Source: CADEED01 sp043747875 (GTDB taxonomy: Bacteria; Pseudomonadota; Gammaproteobacteria; Steroidobacterales; Steroidobacteraceae). Taken from it: a stretch of DNA of 64,000 bases. Below are positions 8,619 to 17,486 of the stretch, piece by piece. The stretch is taken from NCBI GenBank assembly GCA_043747875.1, contig JAYTOI010000078.1, positions 13,534-77,533 on the forward strand. The letters are read 5' to 3'. The notes beneath the pieces were generated by a model. That model was not told the DNA's origin and did no database searches. It saw only the letters and a list, made by a program, of their open reading frames with translations. Position 1 is the first letter of the stretch. Each line of letters opens with the position of its first letter. The position numbers and the translations under genes were made by a program.

Positions 8619-10751
8619 ATGAGTGTGGTTCAGATCGCGCCCCAGGCCAGTCTGGAAATCGAAAACCGTTGGGACGATGCCCACGCATCCCGGCTTTCGC
8701 ACGCCGAACTGCTGCTCTATCGCTCCAATCTGCTCGGCAGCGACAAGCGCATCACCAATTTCGGTGGCGGCAACACGTCAGCGAAGATAAAGGAGAAGGA
8801 TCCGCTCACCGGTCAGGAAACCGACGTGCTGTGGGTCAAAGGCTCCGGCGGCGACCTCGGCACCATGAAGCTCGACGGCTTCTCCACTCTCTATATGGAG
8901 AAGTTTCTCGCGCTCGAGAAGTTCTATGGCGGCAAGGATCCGGACAGCGTGCTCGTGCCGCTGTACGCGCACTGCGCGTTCAACCTGAACCCGCGTGCCG
9001 CCAGCATCGACACACCGCTGCATGGGCTCATCTCCCGCGCGCACGTCGATCACATGCACCCGGACGCGCTGATCGCCATCGCGGCGTCCGCCGATTCGAA
9101 GAGGCTGACCGAGGAGATCTTTGGCGGCGAGATCGGCTGGGTGCCGTGGGTGCGTCCCGGCTATGAGCTCGGCCTGAAACTGCGCGAGCTCACGCAGCAG
9201 AATCCGAAGTTGAAAGGCGCGGTGCTCGAGGCACACGGCCTGTTCACCTGGGCCGATACGTCGAAGGCCTGCTACGAGAACACGCTCGACATCATCAACA
9301 AGGCGACGACGTGGTTAACGGAGCGCGCTCGCGGCAAGCGTCCCTTCGGCAGCGTGGTCGCGCCGCCGCTGACCATCGACCGGCGCCATGAAATCGCCGC
9401 CGGCATCATGCCGACCATCCGCGGCGCCATCTCGACCGCGCCGGAAGGCGTCGCGGCCATCATCAAGGTGGGCCACTTCGACGACAGCGAAACCGTGCTC
9501 GATTTCGTCGGCGGCGAGAAGCTCGCCGCGCTCGCCGCACTGGGTACGTCCTGCCCCGATCACTTCCTGCGCACCAAGATCTGGCCGCTCGTGCTGCCGT
9601 TCGATCCGGCGAAGGATTCCATCGCCGATCTCGCCGCGCGCGTGAAGCCGGCCATCGCGGCGTACCGCGAGAAATACGCGGGCTATTACGACCGTTGCAA
9701 GCGCCCCGACTCGCCGAAGATTCGCGACGCCAACCCAGTGGTCTACCTGGTGCCCGGCGTCGGCATGATCACTTTTGCGGCGGATAAAGCTACCGCACGG
9801 ATCGCCGGCGAGTTCTACGTGAACGCCATCAACGTGATGCGCGGCGCCGCCAGCGTGTCCACCTACCGCGGCCTGCCCGAGCAGGAAGCGTTCGACATCG
9901 AATACTGGCTCCTCGAAGAAGCGAAGCTGCAGCGCATGCCCAAGCCGAAGGCACTGGCGGGACGCGTGGCGCTGATCACCGGCGGCGCCGGCGGCATCGG
10001 CCTCGCGACCGCGCGGCGCCTCATGGATGAAGGCGCGTGCGTCGTCATCTGCGACATCGACCGCGAAGCGCTCGTGGGCGCCGAAACCGAACTCAAGAAA
10101 AAGTACGGCCACGACGTCGTGGCCAGTTCCTGGGTGGACGTGACGCGCGAGGACGCGGTGGCCGCGGCCTTCCGCGACAGCTCGTGGAAATTCGGCGGCG
10201 TCGACATCTGCATATCGAATGCGGGCATCGCCTCCGCCGCGCCCGTCGAGGACACGACTCTCGCGCTCTGGCAACGGAACATGGACATACTGTCCACGGG
10301 CTACTTCCTGATCGCGCGCCAGGCATTCCAGCTGCTGAAACTGCAGGGCATCGGCGGTTCCATCGTATTCATCGGCTCGAAGAACGCGCTGGCCGCCTCA
10401 CCAGGCGCCGCTGCCTACTGCACGGCCAAGGCGGCCGAACTGCATCTCGCCCGTTGCCTCGCGCTCGAGGGCGCGCCGCTCGGCATTCGCTGCAATGTCG
10501 TGAATCCTGATGCCGTGCTGCGCGGCTCGCGCATCTGGCAGGGCGAATGGGCCACGCAACGCGCCGCGCAGAACAAGACCAGCGTCGACAATCTCGAGAC
10601 CGTGTACCGCGAACGCAGCCTGCTCAAGCGCAGCGTTTATCCGGAAGACGTCGCCGAGGCGGTGGCATTCTTCGCCTCGGAGCGTTCGGCCAAGTCGACC
10701 GGCAACATCGTGAACGTCGACGCCGGTAACGCGGGCGCGTTCACGCGCTAG
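8619..10751 (+). CDS. rhaD: Bifunctional rhamnulose-1-phosphate aldolase / short-chain dehydrogenase (RhaD/RhaEW type)
   Basis: A 710-residue fusion. Residues 1 to about 430 are a class II aldolase/adducin domain (FGGGNTSAK near 50, HMHPDALI with zinc-binding histidines near 147) that splits L-rhamnulose-1-phosphate into DHAP and L-lactaldehyde. Residues from about 445 are a short-chain dehydrogenase with the NAD loop LITGGAGGIG and the catalytic pair in YCTAK; it probably oxidises the lactaldehyde. The longer frame starting at 8523 lacks a ribosome site, whereas the ATG at 8619 has GGAGA seven bases upstream and gives the family's usual N-terminus. The gene is first in the catabolic arm, followed by the isomerase after 45 bases. 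The fusion is the known architecture in rhizobia and Bacillus. Confidence 0.92.
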   Translation: MSVVQIAPQASLEIENRWDDAHASRLSHAELLLYRSNLLGSDKRITNFGGGNTSAKIKEKDPLTGQETDVLWVKGSGGDLGTMKLDGFSTLYMEKFLALEKFYGGKDPDSVLVPLYAHCAFNLNPRAASIDTPLHGLISRAHVDHMHPDALIAIAASADSKRLTEEIFGGEIGWVPWVRPGYELGLKLRELTQQNPKLKGAVLEAHGLFTWADTSKACYENTLDIINKATTWLTERARGKRPFGSVVAPPLTIDRRHEIAAGIMPTIRGAISTAPEGVAAIIKVGHFDDSETVLDFVGGEKLAALAALGTSCPDHFLRTKIWPLVLPFDPAKDSIADLAARVKPAIAAYREKYAGYYDRCKRPDSPKIRDANPVVYLVPGVGMITFAADKATARIAGEFYVNAINVMRGAASVSTYRGLPEQEAFDIEYWLLEEAKLQRMPKPKALAGRVALITGGAGGIGLATARRLMDEGACVVICDIDREALVGAETELKKKYGHDVVASSWVDVTREDAVAAAFRDSSWKFGGVDICISNAGIASAAPVEDTTLALWQRNMDILSTGYFLIARQAFQLLKLQGIGGSIVFIGSKNALAASPGAAAYCTAKAAELHLARCLALEGAPLGIRCNVVNPDAVLRGSRIWQGEWATQRAAQNKTSVDNLETVYRERSLLKRSVYPEDVAEAVAFFASERSAKSTGNIVNVDAGNAGAFTR

Positions 10752-10796
10752 CAGACCTCTCTATCTAGTTTCTTCACCAGTTTTCCCGGGGGACTC

Positions 10797-12095
10797 ATGG
10801 CCTTCGCCGATCCGCGCGATGCGAGTTACATCGCGTCGGCCAACCAGCCGCATGCCGCCACGCTCGCCGGCGACTACGCGTACCTCGGTTCACAACTCGA
10901 GCGCCGCGGCATCAAGATCGACGAGGTCACGAAGGCCGTCGCGAACTTCAAGGTGGCGATCCCCTCCTGGGGCGTGGGCACCGGCGGCACGCGCTTCGGC
11001 CGCTTTCCTGGACTCGGCGAGCCGCGCAACGTGTTCGAGAAGCTCGAAGACTGTGCCGTCATCCACAGGCTGACTGGCGCGACGCCGACCGTGTCGCTGC
11101 ACATTCCCTGGGACCGCACCGACGACTACCAGGGGCTGCGCGAGCGCGGCGCCGCACTCGGTCTCGGGTTCGACGCGATGAACTCGAACACGTTCCAGGA
11201 TCAGCCTGGACAAAAGCTCTCGTACAAGTTCGGCAGCCTGACGCATACCGATCCCGCCGTGCGCGCCCAGGCCGTAGCGCACAACCTCGACTGCATCGCG
11301 GCAGGCAAGGCGCTCGGCTCGAAGGCGCTGACCGTCTGGATCGGGGACGGCGCGAACTTCCCCGGGCAGTCGCATCTCGGCCGTGCGTTCGTGCGCTATC
11401 TCGAATCCACCGAGGCTATCTACAAGGCGCTACCCGACGACTGGCGCATGTTCATCGAGCACAAGATGTACGAGCCGGCGTTCTACGCCACCGTCATCCA
11501 GGACTGGGGCAGCTCGCTGATGGCGGCGCAGACGCTCGGCCCCAAGGCTTTTTGTCTGGTGGACCTCGGCCACCACGCGCCGAACGTCAACATCGAGATG
11601 ATCGTCGCTCGGCTGGTGCACGCGCAGCGTCTCGGCGGCTTCCACTTCAACGATTCGAAGTACGGCGACGACGATCTCGACGCCGGCGCCATCGAGCCGT
11701 TCCGCCTGTTCCTGGTGTTCAACGAGCTGGTGGAGGCGGAGCTGGCCAAGGCGCCTAACTTCCGCCCGGCGCACATGCTCGACCAGTCGCACAACGTCAC
11801 GGACCCCATCGAAAGTCTCATGACGAGCGCGATCGAGCTGCAGCGTGCCTACGCCCAGGCGTTGATCGTAGAGCGGTCCGCACTGCACGAATACCGCATC
11901 GGCAACGACGTGCTGATGGCCGCGCAAACGCTGAAGCGCGGATTCACCACCGATGTCACGCCCATCCTGCAGCAGGCGCGCGTGCAGGGAGGCGCCGCGC
12001 TGGATCCGGTTGGCGCGTATCGCAAGAGTGGTTATCGCGCGCAATGCGCTGAAAATCGACCGGGCAAGCAAAGCCTCGGCGGTGGCATAGTGTAG
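10797..12095 (+). CDS. rhaI: L-rhamnose isomerase, RhaI type
   Basis: A 432-residue cytoplasmic isomerase of the xylose-isomerase-like TIM-barrel group, close to the Pseudomonas stutzeri/rhizobial enzyme rather than E. coli RhaA. Barrel segments include IPSWGVGTGGTRFGRFPG, VSLHIPWDRTDDY, LTVWIGDGANFPGQ, FIEHKMYEPAFY and GGFHFNDSKYGDDDLD; glutamate, aspartate and histidine in the last four fit the two-metal site. It converts L-rhamnose to L-rhamnulose, the kinase substrate. A G-rich ribosome site (GGGGGACTC) precedes the ATG. It lies between the aldolase and the lactate dehydrogenase genes in one apparent operon. Confidence 0.92.
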   Translation: MAFADPRDASYIASANQPHAATLAGDYAYLGSQLERRGIKIDEVTKAVANFKVAIPSWGVGTGGTRFGRFPGLGEPRNVFEKLEDCAVIHRLTGATPTVSLHIPWDRTDDYQGLRERGAALGLGFDAMNSNTFQDQPGQKLSYKFGSLTHTDPAVRAQAVAHNLDCIAAGKALGSKALTVWIGDGANFPGQSHLGRAFVRYLESTEAIYKALPDDWRMFIEHKMYEPAFYATVIQDWGSSLMAAQTLGPKAFCLVDLGHHAPNVNIEMIVARLVHAQRLGGFHFNDSKYGDDDLDAGAIEPFRLFLVFNELVEAELAKAPNFRPAHMLDQSHNVTDPIESLMTSAIELQRAYAQALIVERSALHEYRIGNDVLMAAQTLKRGFTTDVTPILQQARVQGGAALDPVGAYRKSGYRAQCAENRPGKQSLGGGIV

Positions 12096-12122
12096 TCAGG
12101 ACTCGCGCCTCGCTCGCCTTCC

Positions 12123-13280
12123 ATGATCCTCAACTCCATAGCCGATCTTCGCGACGAGGCGCGCCGTCGCGTGCCGCGCGCCATCTTCGAGTACGCCGAT
12201 CGCGGCTCGTACGACGAACTCACGTTCAATCGCAATCTCACCGATCTGGCCGTGCTGCAATTCCGTCAACGCGTCATGGTCGACGTGTCCAAGCAGCGGC
12301 TCTCCACGACCATCATGGGCGAGCCATGGAGCATTCCCGTCGGCATCGGGCCTACCGGCCTAACCGGGCTGTTCCATGCCGATGGCGAAATGCTCGGCGC
12401 ACGCGCCGCACAGGCGTACGGCGTGCCGTTCTGTCTGTCGACCATGTCCATCTGCTCCATCGAGGACGTGCGCGGCGCGGTCACCAACCCGTTCTGGTTC
12501 CAGCTCTATCTCATGCGCGATCGCGGCTTCAACCAGGAGCTCATGGACCGCGCGCTGGCGGCAAATTGCTCGGCCATCATGCTGACGGTGGATATGCCCG
12601 TGCAGGGGCTGCGACGCCGCGACCCCAAGAACGGGCTTTCGATTCCGCCCAAGCTCACGCTGCGCAACGCGTTCGAAGTCGCGATGCGTCCCACGTGGGC
12701 GCTGAAGGTGCTGACGGGCAAGCGCCGCACGTTCGGCAATCTCGAAGCGCGCATGAAAGGCACGGGCGGGTTGAAGACGCTTTCGGAGTGGATAGGGCAG
12801 CAATTCGATCCCACGGTCACGTGGAAAGACCTCGCGTGGGTGCGCGAACGCTGGCCGCGCAAGCTGATCGTCAAGGGCATTCTCGATTCCGAAGACGCAC
12901 GGCTCGCCTGCGAAAGCGGCGTCGATGCCATCGTGGTTTCGAATCACGGCGGCCGTCAGCTCGACGGCGCACCCTCGACCATCTCGGCACTGCCCGGTGT
13001 TGCGCAGGCGGTGGCCGGCCGCTGCGACGTGTTGTTCGACGGCGGCGTGCGCTCGGGTCAGGACGTGCTCAGGGCACTGGCGCTGGGCGCGAAAGGCTGC
13101 CTCATCGGCAAGGCTTTTCTCTATGCGCTCGCGGCCCGCGGCGAAGCCGGCGTGACGCTGGCGCTCGACATCATGCGCAAGGAGCTTGCGGTCAGTCTTG
13201 CGCTCACGGGCGCCAACGATGTCGGCAAGGTGACGTCGGAGATCCTGATCAATCCGCCGCCGCAGCCGGCGAGCAAATAG
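12123..13280 (+). CDS. FMN-dependent alpha-hydroxy-acid (L-lactate) dehydrogenase, LldD-like
   Basis: A 385-residue flavoenzyme of the LldD/glycolate-oxidase family. It shows RRRVPRAIFEYADRGSYDE at the start, GIGPTGLTGLFHADGE, LTVDMPVQGLRRRD, LIVKGILDSEDA with the FMN-binding lysine, and the catalytic SNHGGRQLD (active-site His and Arg) followed by FDGGVRSGQDVLRAL. It should oxidise L-lactate to pyruvate at the membrane, passing electrons to the respiratory chain. Placed 27 bases after RhaI, it completes a route in which the aldolase fusion yields lactate from L-lactaldehyde. Other 2-hydroxy acids are possible substrates, but the operon context favours lactate. Confidence 0.9.
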   Translation: MILNSIADLRDEARRRVPRAIFEYADRGSYDELTFNRNLTDLAVLQFRQRVMVDVSKQRLSTTIMGEPWSIPVGIGPTGLTGLFHADGEMLGARAAQAYGVPFCLSTMSICSIEDVRGAVTNPFWFQLYLMRDRGFNQELMDRALAANCSAIMLTVDMPVQGLRRRDPKNGLSIPPKLTLRNAFEVAMRPTWALKVLTGKRRTFGNLEARMKGTGGLKTLSEWIGQQFDPTVTWKDLAWVRERWPRKLIVKGILDSEDARLACESGVDAIVVSNHGGRQLDGAPSTISALPGVAQAVAGRCDVLFDGGVRSGQDVLRALALGAKGCLIGKAFLYALAARGEAGVTLALDIMRKELAVSLALTGANDVGKVTSEILINPPPQPASK

Positions 13281-13652
13281 TCCCCGGGAATTTGAAGTTG
13301 GAGCGCCGCCAGCGAAGGGGTGCCAGCGGCGCTCCGATGTCGAAAAGTGCACAGAGCGCGGACAAGGTGCACTTCTCGGACCCGGGCAAGTCCCGCATGT
13401 GATGCCGGACTCGTGTTCGATGAGCCAGTGTCTGCGTTCACAACCGATCAACACTGCGCAGAGACGGTCAACTCGGATCACTTTTTATCATGGAAACCCG
13501 CAAAACACGACAAAGATCGTATTTTGGTTTCACAGCGTGCAAAACCCGTCACTTGCGCTCTGTTATCGCTAACATCTGAAGCGCCATCCCCGCGCATTTT
13601 TGGTGGTCGGCGAAGAATTGCCTTGGCCGTCCTCGCCCGGTACGGTCGCTGC
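13281..13652. other. Intergenic region with two inverted repeats, no gene seen
   Basis: This 372-base gap holds no frame with protein-like composition; one ORF crosses it but its first 111 codons look non-coding. Besides the terminator-like hairpin at 13300-13335 there is an 8-base inverted repeat AAGTGCAC/GTGCACTT (13345-13352 and 13367-13374, 14-base spacer). The second half must hold the promoter of the next gene. Confidence 0.5.
13300..13335 (+). terminator. Terminator-like hairpin after the rhamnose catabolic operon
   Basis: GGAGCGCCGC (13300-13309) pairs perfectly with GCGGCGCTCC (13326-13335) around a 16-base loop, 20 bases after the lactate dehydrogenase stop. There is no T-tract, so intrinsic termination is uncertain. 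Confidence 0.4.
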
Positions 13653-14108
13653 ATGAAAACCTCCATCCGTCTGTCGCTGTCCCGCTCAATGATCGTCACT
13701 GGCCTGATCCTCGCCGGCTCGTTCGGCAACGTCGCCTCCGCCGCCGCGATCGACTGCAAGATGAAGTTCGCGATGAGCGGCTGGTCTGCGTTCTACAAGC
13801 GCGCCAGCGGCACGGGCACCATCACTTGCAACAACGGCCAATCGATTGCCGTGAAACTCGAGGCGCGTGGCGGCGGACTGACCGCCGGCAAATCGTCCAT
13901 CGAGGATGGTGTCGGAGAATTCTCGGGCATCAAGAGCGTCGATGAGCTGTTCGGCTCGTACATCACCGCCGAAGCACACGCGGGCGCGGTGAAATCCTCC
14001 ACGGCGCGCGTCATGACCAAGGGCGAGGTCTCGCTCGCCCTCAGCGGCACGGGTCGCGGCTGGGATCTCGGTGTCGCGTTCGGCAAGTTCACGATCAAAC
14101 GCGGCTAG
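13653..14108 (+). CDS. Small exported protein of unknown function
   Basis: A 151-residue protein with a clear signal peptide (MKTSIRLSLSRS, a hydrophobic stretch, then ASAAAIDC), so it is periplasmic or secreted. The mature part is about 115 residues, rich in Gly, Lys and Ser, with two cysteines (IDC and TITC) that could form a disulfide, and looks all-beta. I do not recognise the family. A longer frame starts at 13320, but the ATG at 13653 gives the signal sequence and is preferred. It overlaps the 3' end of the convergent YihY gene by 14 bases. Confidence 0.6.
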   Translation: MKTSIRLSLSRSMIVTGLILAGSFGNVASAAAIDCKMKFAMSGWSAFYKRASGTGTITCNNGQSIAVKLEARGGGLTAGKSSIEDGVGEFSGIKSVDELFGSYITAEAHAGAVKSSTARVMTKGEVSLALSGTGRGWDLGVAFGKFTIKRG

Positions 14109-14976
14109 GTCCCGCTCCGAGTTCGTGGGCCAGCGGCTTCGGCTGGCGCGACTGGCCGAGGCAGGCGGTAAACTCGGCACCGAACAAGAAGATCTGCGCC
14201 GAATAGTACAGCCACAGCAGCAACGCAGCGAACGACGCCGCGGCGCCGTAGGCCGTGGGCTGCGTCGCGCGCCCCAGGTACAGGCCGATTGCCCAGCGTC
14301 CCAGATGGAACAGCACCGCGGTCGCGAATGCTCCGATGAGCACGGGACGCCACGCCAGGCGCCGCGCCGGTAGATAGCGGTACATCAGGGCGACCAGCCC
14401 CGTGCCGAGTCCGACCGACAGCAGGAAGTCCATCGAGGCAAACAGACTCACCCAGCCCTCGAAATGGCGCAGCGCGTAGCCGCGCAGCGACGCCAGCGCG
14501 GTGGTCAGCGTGAGCGACACGAGCAACAGGAAGCCGATCGCGAGGATGAAGCCGAACGACACGAGGCGCGCCCGCAAGAACGCGCGCACGCCGCGCGGCA
14601 GAGAATCGCGCCCGCCCCAGATCTGCTGCAGGGCGCTCTCCAGCGCCGCGAACACCGTGCTCGCGCCCACCAGCAGCATGACGACGCTCACGATGGTGGC
14701 CCACATGCCCTCTTCCGATTGCGCGCTCTGCATGGCCTGCATGATGAGCTCGGCGCTCTGGCTGCCGAACAGCATGGTGACCTGCGAGTGTAGATAGAAA
14801 TGCGCGATCTCGCCGCCGACGATCCAGCTCGCGATGGTAACGATGATTATGAGCAGCGGTGCGAGCGAGAACGCGCAGTAGAACGCGAGCGCGGCGGCAA
14901 TGCTCGACGCCTGGTCTTCGAGCCAGTTTTCGGTCGTGCCGCGCAGGATGCGCCACAGAGAGCGTCGGGCCTTCAC
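14095..14976 (-). CDS. YihY/BrkB-family inner-membrane protein
   Basis: A 293-residue polytopic membrane protein with about six hydrophobic helices. Family markers include the N-terminal DQASSIAAALAFYCAFSLAP, IWGGRDSLPRGVRAFLRARL in the middle and the late segment ALLLWLYYSAQIFLFGAEFT. YihY/BrkB proteins are widespread and poorly understood; the old RNase BN label is wrong for them. The start codon is GTG. It lies opposite to the small exported protein and shares no obvious operon with the ApbE cluster upstream (127-base gap). Confidence 0.85.
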   Translation of the reverse strand: MKARRSLWRILRGTTENWLEDQASSIAAALAFYCAFSLAPLLIIIVTIASWIVGGEIAHFYLHSQVTMLFGSQSAELIMQAMQSAQSEEGMWATIVSVVMLLVGASTVFAALESALQQIWGGRDSLPRGVRAFLRARLVSFGFILAIGFLLLVSLTLTTALASLRGYALRHFEGWVSLFASMDFLLSVGLGTGLVALMYRYLPARRLAWRPVLIGAFATAVLFHLGRWAIGLYLGRATQPTAYGAAASFAALLLWLYYSAQIFLFGAEFTACLGQSRQPKPLAHELGAGPSRV

Positions 14977-15080
14977 GTGCGAAATTCTGCACCAGCGGAC
15001 GGCCTAACAAACTGCCGCGGGTGTCGGCACCGTTCCGGGCTGTGTGCAAGTGTCCGCCTACAGCACCGCGGGGCGCCCCA

Positions 15081-15119
15081 GGGAGGCGGGTCAGGGAGGC
15101 GGGTCAGGGAGGCGAGTCG
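15081..15119. repeat. Three tandem 13-base repeats spanning the apbE stop codon
   Basis: GGGAGGCGGGTCA occurs twice in a row (15081-15093, 15094-15106) and a third time with one internal and one terminal change (15107-15119). The TCA in the second unit is the reverse complement of the apbE stop codon. Because 13 is not a multiple of three, gain or loss of a unit would shift the frame at the C-terminus. Confidence 0.85.
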
Positions 15120-16123
15120 CGCCAGGCGGCGCTGCGAATCAGGCGCAGGTCGGCGTCGCCGGAACGGACCATCAACAACGCCGCGGTGTCGGTGGCGTTC
15201 GCGAGTCGCAGCGCGTCATCGGGCGCCATGGCCATGAACACGGTGGCCAGCGCATCTGCCCGCATGCAGTCTGCGCCCAGCGCGGTGGCGGACACCGCGG
15301 CGTGGCTGACGGGGCGTCCGCTGCGCGGATCGATGATGTGCGAGAAATGCCGCCCGCCGGATTCGAAGTAGCGACGATAGTCTCCGGCGGTCGCGATCGA
15401 GGCATCGCGCAGCGTGACGACCGCGGGCACGATGCGCGCCGCGCCGGCAGGGTCGTCGGCGCCGGGCCGCTCCACCGCGACGCGCCACGGCGCCCCCCAC
15501 GCGTTGTGGCCGCGCGCACGCAGCTTGCCCGACAGGTCGATGAGATAGTTAGACACTCCCTGCGAGTCGAGATAGCCGGCGACGCGGTCGACGCCGCGCC
15601 CCTTGCCGAGCGAAGACAGATCGATGCGGACGCCGGGCGCTTTGCGGGCCCGGCCGCGCGCCACATCCACCTCCACCTTGCGCCAGCCGACGCGCGCGCG
15701 CGCGGCGTCGATCTGTGCCGCGTCGGGCTCGGCGCTGCGCGCTGGGTCGGGACCGAAGCCCCACAGATTGACGAGCGGGCCGACGGTCACGTCGTAGGCC
15801 CCGCCGCTGGCCTCGGCGAGGCTCAGTGCATAAGCGAGCACCGCGGCAAGCTCCGGATCGACCTCCACCCACTCGCCGCGATCGTCGGCGTTGAAGCGGC
15901 TGAGCGCCGAATCCGCGCGATAGGTCGACAGCGCCTGGTTCACGGTCTCGAACCGCGCCTGCGCGCCGCGTTGCAGCTCCGCCGCGGGCCGTGGCAGCGG
16001 CGCGGCGATCTTCACCGTCCACGCGCTGCCCATGGTGGTGCCTTCGAGCAGCGTCACGCGCGGCGTAGCGCAGCCGGCGAGCAGCGCGCCCGCCAGCAGC
16101 GCCATGGCGAGCTGCCGGTTCAA
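15104..16123 (-). CDS. apbE: ApbE-family FAD:protein FMN transferase (lipoprotein)
   Basis: A 339-residue ApbE protein. It has a lipoprotein signal (LLAGALLAGC), then the family hallmarks GTTMGSAWTV, DSALSRFN, GGAYDVTVGPLVNLWGFG, RIDLSSLGKGRGVDRVA, NYLIDLSGKLRARG and SHIIDPRSGRP. The enzyme sits in the periplasm and transfers FMN from FAD to a threonine of target proteins, using Mg2+. The start taken is a TTG that supplies the arginine of the signal peptide; an ATG at 16105 would give a shorter, uncharged one. Only one base separates it from the DUF4198 gene. Two proteins in the same operon carry DxxTGAT motifs of the kind ApbE modifies. Confidence 0.92.
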   Translation of the reverse strand: MNRQLAMALLAGALLAGCATPRVTLLEGTTMGSAWTVKIAAPLPRPAAELQRGAQARFETVNQALSTYRADSALSRFNADDRGEWVEVDPELAAVLAYALSLAEASGGAYDVTVGPLVNLWGFGPDPARSAEPDAAQIDAARARVGWRKVEVDVARGRARKAPGVRIDLSSLGKGRGVDRVAGYLDSQGVSNYLIDLSGKLRARGHNAWGAPWRVAVERPGADDPAGAARIVPAVVTLRDASIATAGDYRRYFESGGRHFSHIIDPRSGRPVSHAAVSATALGADCMRADALATVFMAMAPDDALRLANATDTAALLMVRSGDADLRLIRSAAWRDSPP

Positions 16124-16124
16124 T

Positions 16125-16919
16125 CTACTGCGGCAGGACTTCGAACGTGGCGTTGTACGACGCGCGGCGCTTCTTCACGTTCGCCACCGTTGCGTTCTCG
16201 TCCTCGATGCCGGCGTCGAGCCAGTACATGCCGGCCGCGGGCCAGGTGACCGTGACGAGGCCATCCTGGTCGGTCTTGAGCCGCATCTCCCCGAGCGAAT
16301 CGCGGTAACGCGTGCCGCCTGGCACGATCTCCACCTCGAGGCCGGCCGCCGGCTTGCCGTCGAGCAGGAAACGCAGCTTCGCGACTTCACCGACATACAG
16401 ATCGTTCGGGTGCCTCTCGGGTACGAGTTCGAGACCCTTGCCGGCGGATTTGAGCGCCGACGGAGCGCCGACCGTCACGAACGTCTCCACGCGCCGCTGC
16501 ATCTGCTCGACCTCGAGCTGCGCGGCGTTCGCGGGAAGGTTGGTTGCCATCTCGGCGGGCGTACCGCGCCAGCGCTTGGGCTTGCCGTCTTCTTCCCAGC
16601 GCGCCATGACCATGTCGTCGGCCACGGCGATGCGATAGGTGCCCGGCTGGCGCAGCTCCAGATCGAAGCTCGAGCGCGTCTTGCCCTTGGCGATGTTCTG
16701 CGCCGCGACCGGCGCACCGTCGGGCCCCGTGACCACGAGCGCATCGATGTTCATCGCGCCCTGGTTGAACGAGAACAGGTCGTCCGCCATCGCGCCGTCG
16801 ACCGCGACCCAGCCGCCGTTGCGCGCCACGATCGTCTGTCCCGGCAGCAACCAGGCGCGCGCCGCATGCGCAGTGGGGAGCATCGCCGCCAGCAGCAATG
16901 CGAACAGTGAGGTTTTCAT
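16125..16919 (-). CDS. DUF4198-type periplasmic protein
   Basis: A 264-residue exported protein with a signal peptide ending AHA-ARAWLLPGQ. The rest matches the DUF4198 pattern of two beta-sandwich parts: WVAVDGAMADDLFSF and GTYRIAVADDMVMARW in the first, then VGEVAKLRFLLDGKPAAGLEVEIVPGG and GLVTVTWPAAGMYWLDA in the second. Proteins of this family often accompany metal uptake or ApbE-linked genes, and a substrate-binding or scaffold role is plausible. The ATG at 16919 has a strong GGAGGA site four bases upstream; the frame extends beyond it but the extension runs through the ribosome site. It lies between DUF2271 and apbE in a tight operon. Confidence 0.85.
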   Translation of the reverse strand: MKTSLFALLLAAMLPTAHAARAWLLPGQTIVARNGGWVAVDGAMADDLFSFNQGAMNIDALVVTGPDGAPVAAQNIAKGKTRSSFDLELRQPGTYRIAVADDMVMARWEEDGKPKRWRGTPAEMATNLPANAAQLEVEQMQRRVETFVTVGAPSALKSAGKGLELVPERHPNDLYVGEVAKLRFLLDGKPAAGLEVEIVPGGTRYRDSLGEMRLKTDQDGLVTVTWPAAGMYWLDAGIEDENATVANVKKRRASYNATFEVLPQ

Positions 16920-16934
16920 GAGTCCTCCTAACAA

Positions 16935-17447
16935 TCAGGGATTGAGCGTCAGCGCGACCGCGCCGAGCTCCGTCTTGCCGCTCGCGGATTCGCGCCTGGC
17001 GGCCTTGATGGGCCAGGCGAACGGAATGCGCACCGCCTCACGGCCACCGACTTCGCGCACCGCCTCGACGACCAGCTCGTAATGGCCGGGCTTGAGCGCC
17101 TTCAGCGGCTCCTGCGCGGCGTCGAACTTCAGGATGTGCTGACCCACGGGGCGGGTCGCGCCCGTGAGGCCGTCCACCGGCACCTTGAGGTCGCGGCCAC
17201 CGCGACGCCACCACTGGCGCAGGTCCGGCAACCATTTCGTGTGATCGCCGCGGGTCTGGTACCAGACGGCGAGATTGGCGGCGATGGCCTGGTCGGCGCC
17301 CTCGATCCAGACGGCGACGTAGGGCCGGTGGTACTCGGCCACGGGCAACTGCGGGATCTCGACGTTGAGGCTCATCTCGGCCGCGGACGCGCCACCCGCG
17401 CACATCAGCAGCCCGAAAAACCACGCGCGATTGAGCTTTCGAATCAT
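16935..17447 (-). CDS. DUF2271 periplasmic protein with a candidate flavinylation motif
   Basis: A 170-residue exported protein: signal peptide MIRKLNRAWFFGLLMCAGGASA, then an all-beta domain with RPYVAVWIEGADQAIAANLAVWYQ and LRQWWRRGGRDLKVPVDGL, the DUF2271 signature. Residues 92-98 read DGLTGAT (17154-17174), matching the Dxx[S/T]GAT pattern in which ApbE attaches FMN to the last threonine, as in NqrC and RnfG. With apbE two genes away, the protein is a likely flavin carrier in periplasmic electron transfer. ATG at 17447 is preferred over an upstream ATG because a GGAG-type site precedes it and the signal peptide begins there. Confidence 0.85.
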   Translation of the reverse strand: MIRKLNRAWFFGLLMCAGGASAAEMSLNVEIPQLPVAEYHRPYVAVWIEGADQAIAANLAVWYQTRGDHTKWLPDLRQWWRRGGRDLKVPVDGLTGATRPVGQHILKFDAAQEPLKALKPGHYELVVEAVREVGGREAVRIPFAWPIKAARRESASGKTELGAVALTLNP

Positions 17448-17486
17448 TGCTGGGACTCCAACTGAACTGTGTTTCAACTAACTACT

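Noticed and set aside
14095..14976. Ribonuclease BN
   Set aside because: The YihY/BrkB family was once given this name, but it is a membrane protein family without RNase residues.
15081..15119. CRISPR or insertion-sequence footprint
   Set aside because: Only three 13-base units with no spacers or flanking target duplication; simple tandem repeat.
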